A stretch of DNA of 8,487 nt from Betaproteobacteria bacterium (GTDB lineage Bacteria > Pseudomonadota > Gammaproteobacteria > Burkholderiales > Burkholderiaceae_C), in NCBI GenBank assembly GCA_025354965.1, contig JANXLW010000387.1, positions 1 to 8,487 on the forward strand, in the 5' to 3' direction. Of this stretch, positions 5,298-8,487 are shown piece after piece. The notes under the pieces were generated by a model. The model was not told where the DNA came from, made no database searches, and saw nothing but the letters and a program-made list of their open reading frames with translations. Within the stretch, counting starts at the first letter, position 1. Every line of letters starts with the position of its first letter. The translations under genes and the position numbers were made by a program.

Positions 5298-6817
5298 CAA
5301 TCTTCTTCATGCAACAGGCTCAGACCGATGGCACCGCGGCGGCGCAGCCAAGGGCTGGGACGATAGCGCGGGTCGCCATACACCGTTTGCATGTTGAACA
5401 GGACCTCCAGCACATTGGTAGGACCATAAAGATTGCCCATGGCCAATGGTCCCAGGGGGTAACCCAGGCCGAGGGTGACCGCAGTTTCCAGGTCAGCCGG
5501 TGAACAAACGCTTTGCTGGCACATGTCGCACGCAATGTTGACGATGGTGGCAACTACCCGTTGACTCACAAAGCCGCCACTGTCGCGAATGACGCTCACA
5601 GCCTTGCCATCACGTGCCAGCAGAGCGTGCGCGGCGCGTCGCATGTCGGCGCGGGTGGCTGGGTTGGTGGCCAACACGCGCCGCTTGGTGGCGGCATCGT
5701 CGACCAGCATGTCAATGCCGATGGTGCGAGCCGGGTCGAGTCGCTCCACCACTGCCACCGTGGTGATGTCAAAACCCAGCGGTGCGACCAAGGTCAGGGC
5801 TTGCGGTGAGGGCGAGGCGCCGGTCTCGATCTTTGCGCCCAACTTCTTGAGCAGCAAGAGCAGTTCTGAAAGACGTGCCGCCCGGGGTGACACCCAGACC
5901 GGTGGCATGTCGTCCACCACAGGGGGGATGGGTTCCGGGCTGACCTGGGCGACGCCGCCTTCATAGCGATAAAACCCTTCGCCAACTTTTTTGCCCAGCA
6001 CGCCGCCCGCCAGCCGTTGGGCTGTGATGACACTTGGCCGATAACGCGGCTCCTCAAAATATTGGTGATAGATCGACTCCATCACTGGATGCGACACGTC
6101 CAGCGCGGTCAAATCCATCAGTTCAAACGGACCTAATTTGAAGCCAATCTGATCTTTCAGGATGCGGTCAACAGTGGCGAAATCGGCGACACCCTCACTG
6201 ATGATTCGCAAAGCCTCGGTACCGTAACCACGACCGGCGTGGTTGACGATAAAACCGGGAGTGTCTTGCGCCTGCACTGGCGTGTGCCCCATTTGCCGGA
6301 CGTAAGCGGACAACCTGGAACACACCTCGGCGCTGGTTTTGAGTCCGGCAACCACCTCCACGACCTTCATCAAGGGCACCGGATTGAAAAAGTGCAGGCC
6401 GGCAAACTGACCTGGCCGTTTCAGTTGCGCCGCAATGGCAGTCACAGAAAGAGAAGAAGTATTGGTGGCCAACACAGTGTTGGAGCCGACCATGCTTTGC
6501 AGTTCGTTGAATAGACTGGTTTTGATATCGAGGCGCTCGATCACTGCTTCCACTATCAGGTCGCAACTGGCCAGCGCCGTGAGAGAGGCGGCGTCAGTTA
6601 ACCGGGACTTGTGCAAGGCAACCGCTGCTGGCTGCAGCCGGCCTTTCTCGCACAATTTGTCCCACTGTGAAAAAACGGCGACACGGGCGGCACGCGTCGC
6701 CTCGGCGTGTGTGTCAAACAGCAGCACCGCGCTGCCAGCTTGAGCAGCAATCTGGGCGATGCCTCGACCCATGGCCCCGGCGCCAACAATTCCAACGTTA
6801 GAAAAAACTGGCTTCAT
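5297..6817 (-). CDS. 3-hydroxyacyl-CoA dehydrogenase (PaaH/PaaC-like, two C-terminal domains)
   Basis: The 506-residue enzyme would oxidise 3-hydroxyacyl-CoA to 3-oxoacyl-CoA with NAD+, in beta-oxidation or an aromatic or dicarboxylic acyl-CoA route. The Rossmann domain starts with GAGAMG (12-17) and has D35 at the end of the second strand for NAD preference, followed by IVEAVIE (88-94). The catalytic pair is H142 in GLHFFNPVPLMKVVEVV with E154, and TPGFIVN marks the first C-terminal domain. A second C-terminal domain (about 405-500) contains GFVSQRVVATIVN and LGYPLGPLAMGN. This N-C-linker-C layout and length match the PaaH/PaaC type. No other phenylacetate genes are in view, so I do not assign that symbol. 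AGGTGG lies six bases before the ATG, and the gene follows the hydroxyacid dehydrogenase by 14 bp. The position-specific substrate is unknown. Confidence 0.95.
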   Translation of the reverse strand: MKPVFSNVGIVGAGAMGRGIAQIAAQAGSAVLLFDTHAEATRAARVAVFSQWDKLCEKGRLQPAAVALHKSRLTDAASLTALASCDLIVEAVIERLDIKTSLFNELQSMVGSNTVLATNTSSLSVTAIAAQLKRPGQFAGLHFFNPVPLMKVVEVVAGLKTSAEVCSRLSAYVRQMGHTPVQAQDTPGFIVNHAGRGYGTEALRIISEGVADFATVDRILKDQIGFKLGPFELMDLTALDVSHPVMESIYHQYFEEPRYRPSVITAQRLAGGVLGKKVGEGFYRYEGGVAQVSPEPIPPVVDDMPPVWVSPRAARLSELLLLLKKLGAKIETGASPSPQALTLVAPLGFDITTVAVVERLDPARTIGIDMLVDDAATKRRVLATNPATRADMRRAAHALLARDGKAVSVIRDSGGFVSQRVVATIVNIACDMCQQSVCSPADLETAVTLGLGYPLGPLAMGNLYGPTNVLEVLFNMQTVYGDPRYRPSPWLRRRGAIGLSLLHEED

Positions 6818-6831
6818 ATGCCACCACCTGT

Positions 6832-7839
6832 TTAACGACGAACCTGCAAGGCGCCTGGATTGACGATGTTCGTCGGAGTGCCCTTGATGAAGTTGACCAC
6901 GTTGTCAAACGCGGCTCCAAAGTACATTTCGTAACTGTCCTGCTCAACATAGCCAATGTGCGGTGAACAAATGCAGTTTTCCAGTCGCAACAGCGCATGA
7001 CCTTGCAAAATGGGCTCGGTTTCAAACACGTCTACCGCGGCCATACCAGGGCGGCCCCGATTGAGCGCACCGATCAAGGCGTCGGCCTCAATCAATTCGG
7101 CACGCGAAGTGTTGACTAATAGAGCGGTGGGTTTCATGCGAGCCAGGTCGTCAAGCTTGACGATGCCGCGGGTTTCGTCGACCAGTCGCAGATGCAATGA
7201 AAGCACATCGCACTGAGCAAAAAAATCCTCTCGGCTGGATGCAATGTCAAAGCCGTCCAGAATGGCCCGTTCGCGCGACGCGGCTCGTCCCCAGATAAGT
7301 ACCTTCATGCCAAAGGATTTGCCGTAGCCCGCAACTAGCTGTCCTATCTTTCCGTAGCCCCAGACACCCAGCGTCCGGCCTTTGAGCACAACACCCAAGC
7401 CAAAATTTGGCGGCATGGAGCCGGCCTTCAACCCGGACTGTTGCCAGGCAGCGTGCTTGAGATTGCCGATGTACTGTGGCAAACGCCGCATGGCAGTCAT
7501 GATCAGTGCCCAGGTCAGTTCGGCCGGCGCCACCGGTGAGCCGGCACCTTCCGCCACGGCGATGCCACGCTCGGTACAGGCGGCGACGTCGATATGCGGA
7601 CCGGCGCGTCCGGTTTGTACGATCAACTTGAGCTTGGGTAGCTTCTCGATTAGCTGGCGAGGCATGTGTGTGCGTTCACGGATAAGGACAATGACATCTG
7701 CATCCTTGAGGCGTAATGACAATTGGCCCAGCCCTTTGACTGTGTTGGTGTAAACCTTGGCCTGGTAAGGATCCAGCCTGACCGCGCATGCGAGCTTTCG
7801 AACTGCATCCTGGTAATCGTCAAGAATCACAATATTCAT
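6832..7839 (-). CDS. D-2-hydroxyacid dehydrogenase family protein (NAD(P)-dependent)
   Basis: The 335-residue protein belongs to the D-isomer-specific 2-hydroxyacid dehydrogenase family, which interconverts 2-oxoacids and D-2-hydroxyacids. Its nucleotide-binding domain carries GVWGYGKIG (G161, G163, G166), and the catalytic triad is visible as R246 in NTSRAELIE, E275 in DVFETEP and H294 in CSPHIGYV. The residue after the second strand, normally an Asp that selects NAD, lies in VLIWGR, where Gly-Arg (184-185) suggests possible NADP use. The substrate (for example phosphoglycerate, glyoxylate/hydroxypyruvate or another oxoacid) cannot be told from sequence. AAGGGC sits a few bases before the ATG. 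It lies 60 bp after the small lexA-linked gene, with a perfect palindrome in the gap, and 14 bp before the acyl-CoA dehydrogenase gene. Confidence 0.93.
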   Translation of the reverse strand: MNIVILDDYQDAVRKLACAVRLDPYQAKVYTNTVKGLGQLSLRLKDADVIVLIRERTHMPRQLIEKLPKLKLIVQTGRAGPHIDVAACTERGIAVAEGAGSPVAPAELTWALIMTAMRRLPQYIGNLKHAAWQQSGLKAGSMPPNFGLGVVLKGRTLGVWGYGKIGQLVAGYGKSFGMKVLIWGRAASRERAILDGFDIASSREDFFAQCDVLSLHLRLVDETRGIVKLDDLARMKPTALLVNTSRAELIEADALIGALNRGRPGMAAVDVFETEPILQGHALLRLENCICSPHIGYVEQDSYEMYFGAAFDNVVNFIKGTPTNIVNPGALQVRR

Positions 7840-7873
7840 AGCCCTTATTGTGCCTTGGCAATTCGTCTGCCGG

Positions 7874-7889
7874 CCACAGACGTCTGTGG
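7874..7889. promoter_or_regulatory. Perfect 16-bp palindrome in the gap before the hydroxyacid dehydrogenase gene
   Basis: CCACAGACGTCTGTGG is fully self-complementary. It lies 10 bp past the stop of the small lexA-linked gene and about 35 bp before the hydroxyacid dehydrogenase ATG. As RNA it could form a six-pair stem with an ACGU loop, but no run of U follows on the minus strand, so a Rho-independent terminator is unlikely. It could be a dimeric repressor site or a processing or attenuation hairpin controlling read-through from lexA into the metabolic genes. It is not an SOS box, whose half-sites have the opposite orientation (CTGT-N8-ACAG). Confidence 0.4.
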
Positions 7890-7899
7890 TTGCGCAGAG

Positions 7900-8229
7900 T
7901 CAGTGAAGCGCCGCGAGCCTGTCGAGTTCGGCGCAGACGTCGGCCATACGTCCTGAGATCACCATGCGTCCGACATGGGCTGGTCCTTGGCCAGCTTCCA
8001 GCACGCGCACGATCCGCAGTGGTCTGTGAGTTTGAGTTGCGTTCAGATTATTTGGCTCACCTCGCACGCGATGACTGGTGATTGCTGCTGAAGGTAAAGC
8101 AAAGTCGCCAGCACGTCGGGCCATGCCTGGCGGCGTCTGTTGGTTGTGTTTGCTGGCAGGAACAAGCCAGCGCCAGAGGCTTTGAAACGGAGACATAACT
8201 CCCGGAACAGCAAGTTGGGCAGTGCTCAT
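7900..8229 (-). CDS. Small conserved protein of unknown function co-transcribed with lexA
   Basis: The 109-residue protein begins 10 bp after the lexA stop on the same strand. I do not recognise a domain with a known role. Its C-terminal third, RPLRIVRVLEAGQGPAHVG followed by RMVISGRMADVCAELDRLAAL (about 69-108), is well ordered and resembles a small protein I associate with the position after lexA in Comamonadaceae relatives. The N-terminal half is low in predicted structure, with a short MSPFQSLWRWLVPA segment (about 12-25). In pseudomonads the gene after lexA is the division inhibitor sulA. The placement invites the idea of an SOS-induced effector, but no SulA resemblance is evident to me. 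A weak AGG lies about 10 bases before the ATG. Expression should follow LexA autoregulation if no other promoter intervenes. Confidence 0.7.
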   Translation of the reverse strand: MSTAQLAVPGVMSPFQSLWRWLVPASKHNQQTPPGMARRAGDFALPSAAITSHRVRGEPNNLNATQTHRPLRIVRVLEAGQGPAHVGRMVISGRMADVCAELDRLAALH

Positions 8230-8239
8230 TGAACAATAC

Positions 8240-8487
8240 CTACATCAGCATGGTGTTGCGGATCAAGCCAACGGCCAGACCTTCAATCTCAAAAGGTTCG
8301 CCGGGCTCAACAATGATGGTTTGGTAGTCGGGGTTTTCTGCATGTAGTTCGATCAGGTTCTTGTTGCGTCGAAAACGTTTGACCGTAACCTCATCACCCA
8401 GGCGAGCCACGACAATCTGGCCGTTCTTGGCGTCTTTGGTGGATTGAACAGCCAGCAGATCGCCGTCCATGATGCCGGCGTCGCGCA
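8240..8487 (-). CDS. lexA: LexA repressor/autoprotease, C-terminal part
   Basis: The frame is open to the right edge and ends at TAG 8242-8240, giving 82 full codons. It matches the LexA protease domain closely: RDAGIMDGDLLAV, then NGQIVVAR, then LGDEVTVKRF, whose Lys is the general base of the Ser-Lys dyad, and the C-terminal GLAVGLIRNTMLM, a common betaproteobacterial ending. The nucleophilic Ser of the SMRDAG motif lies just beyond the edge; the window cuts inside the Met codon that should follow it. LexA represses SOS genes, and it cleaves itself when RecA filaments form. The N-terminal DNA-binding domain, the cleavage site and the SOS-box promoter are all outside the window. It heads the minus-strand series of genes that follows. 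Confidence 0.96.
   Translation of the reverse strand, partial: RDAGIMDGDLLAVQSTKDAKNGQIVVARLGDEVTVKRFRRNKNLIELHAENPDYQTIIVEPGEPFEIEGLAVGLIRNTMLM

Noticed and set aside
5298..5300. TTG start for the OmpR-family regulator
   Set aside because: The adjacent ATG at 5297 is a better start and gives the usual stop-start overlap with the dehydrogenase gene; the difference is one residue.
5589..5966. 125-residue plus-strand frame inside the 3-hydroxyacyl-CoA dehydrogenase gene
   Set aside because: Antisense frame with Arg/Ser/Thr-rich composition typical of a shadow in a GC-rich gene.
7382..7753. 123-residue plus-strand frame inside the hydroxyacid dehydrogenase gene
   Set aside because: Antisense to a complete enzyme with all catalytic residues; no independent support.
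7874..7889. SOS box or Rho-independent terminator at the palindrome
   Set aside because: Half-sites are ACAG...CTGT, the reverse of the CTGT-N8-ACAG SOS box, and no T run follows on the coding strand.

Overview
The window looks like a chromosomal segment of a betaproteobacterium, most likely Burkholderiales (Comamonadaceae-like). The reasons are the moderately GC-rich sequence, the LexA C-terminus, the small conserved protein directly after lexA, and the 506-residue 3-hydroxyacyl-CoA dehydrogenase. This placement rests on recalled family resemblance, not on a search. I saw no tRNA, rRNA, CRISPR array, insertion sequence or phage gene.

Layout. (1) Positions 1-1231, minus strand: a Crp/Fnr-type regulator followed 21 bp later by the start of an ACAD10-type phosphotransferase that runs off the left edge. 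(2) 1232-1454: a divergent intergenic region with what looks like the 5' stub of a dead dihydrofolate-reductase/RibD-C-family gene and an 11-bp-phased direct repeat. (3) 1455-4641, plus strand: a signalling cassette made of a REC-PAS-HisKA-HATPase kinase, a stand-alone receiver, a stand-alone Hpt protein, then (after a promoter-like gap with a Pho-box-like repeat) a STAS anti-anti-sigma-type protein and an RsbW-like HATPase. (4) 4614-8487, minus strand, read from the right: the C-terminal third of LexA, a small conserved protein of unknown function, a D-2-hydroxyacid dehydrogenase, a two-C-domain 3-hydroxyacyl-CoA dehydrogenase, and an OmpR-family response regulator whose ATG overlaps the dehydrogenase stop. 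The last gene meets the HATPase gene tail to tail with a 28-bp overlap.

How the parts may work together. The central cassette holds the pieces of a split His-Asp-His phosphorelay (kinase H257, receiver D56, Hpt H49) next to a Ser-based partner switch (STAS S57, HATPase kinase). The PP2C phosphatase that normally resets such a switch is not in the window. The OmpR-family regulator across the convergent junction has no kinase of its own beside it, so it is a natural candidate for the terminal Asp of the relay; this is inference. Two promoter regions carry 7-4-7 direct repeats of the geometry bound by OmpR/PhoB regulators. The outer genes (phosphotransferase and 3-hydroxyacyl-CoA dehydrogenase) point to acyl-CoA metabolism, so the signalling cassette may have been inserted into, or rearranged within, a lipid-metabolism and lexA neighbourhood.

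The most noteworthy items are the cassette itself, the His in place of the G1-box Asp in the HATPase, the Arg in place of the receiver Lys in the hybrid kinase, the Pho-box-like element, the possible DHFR-family fossil, and the uncharacterised protein co-transcribed with lexA.
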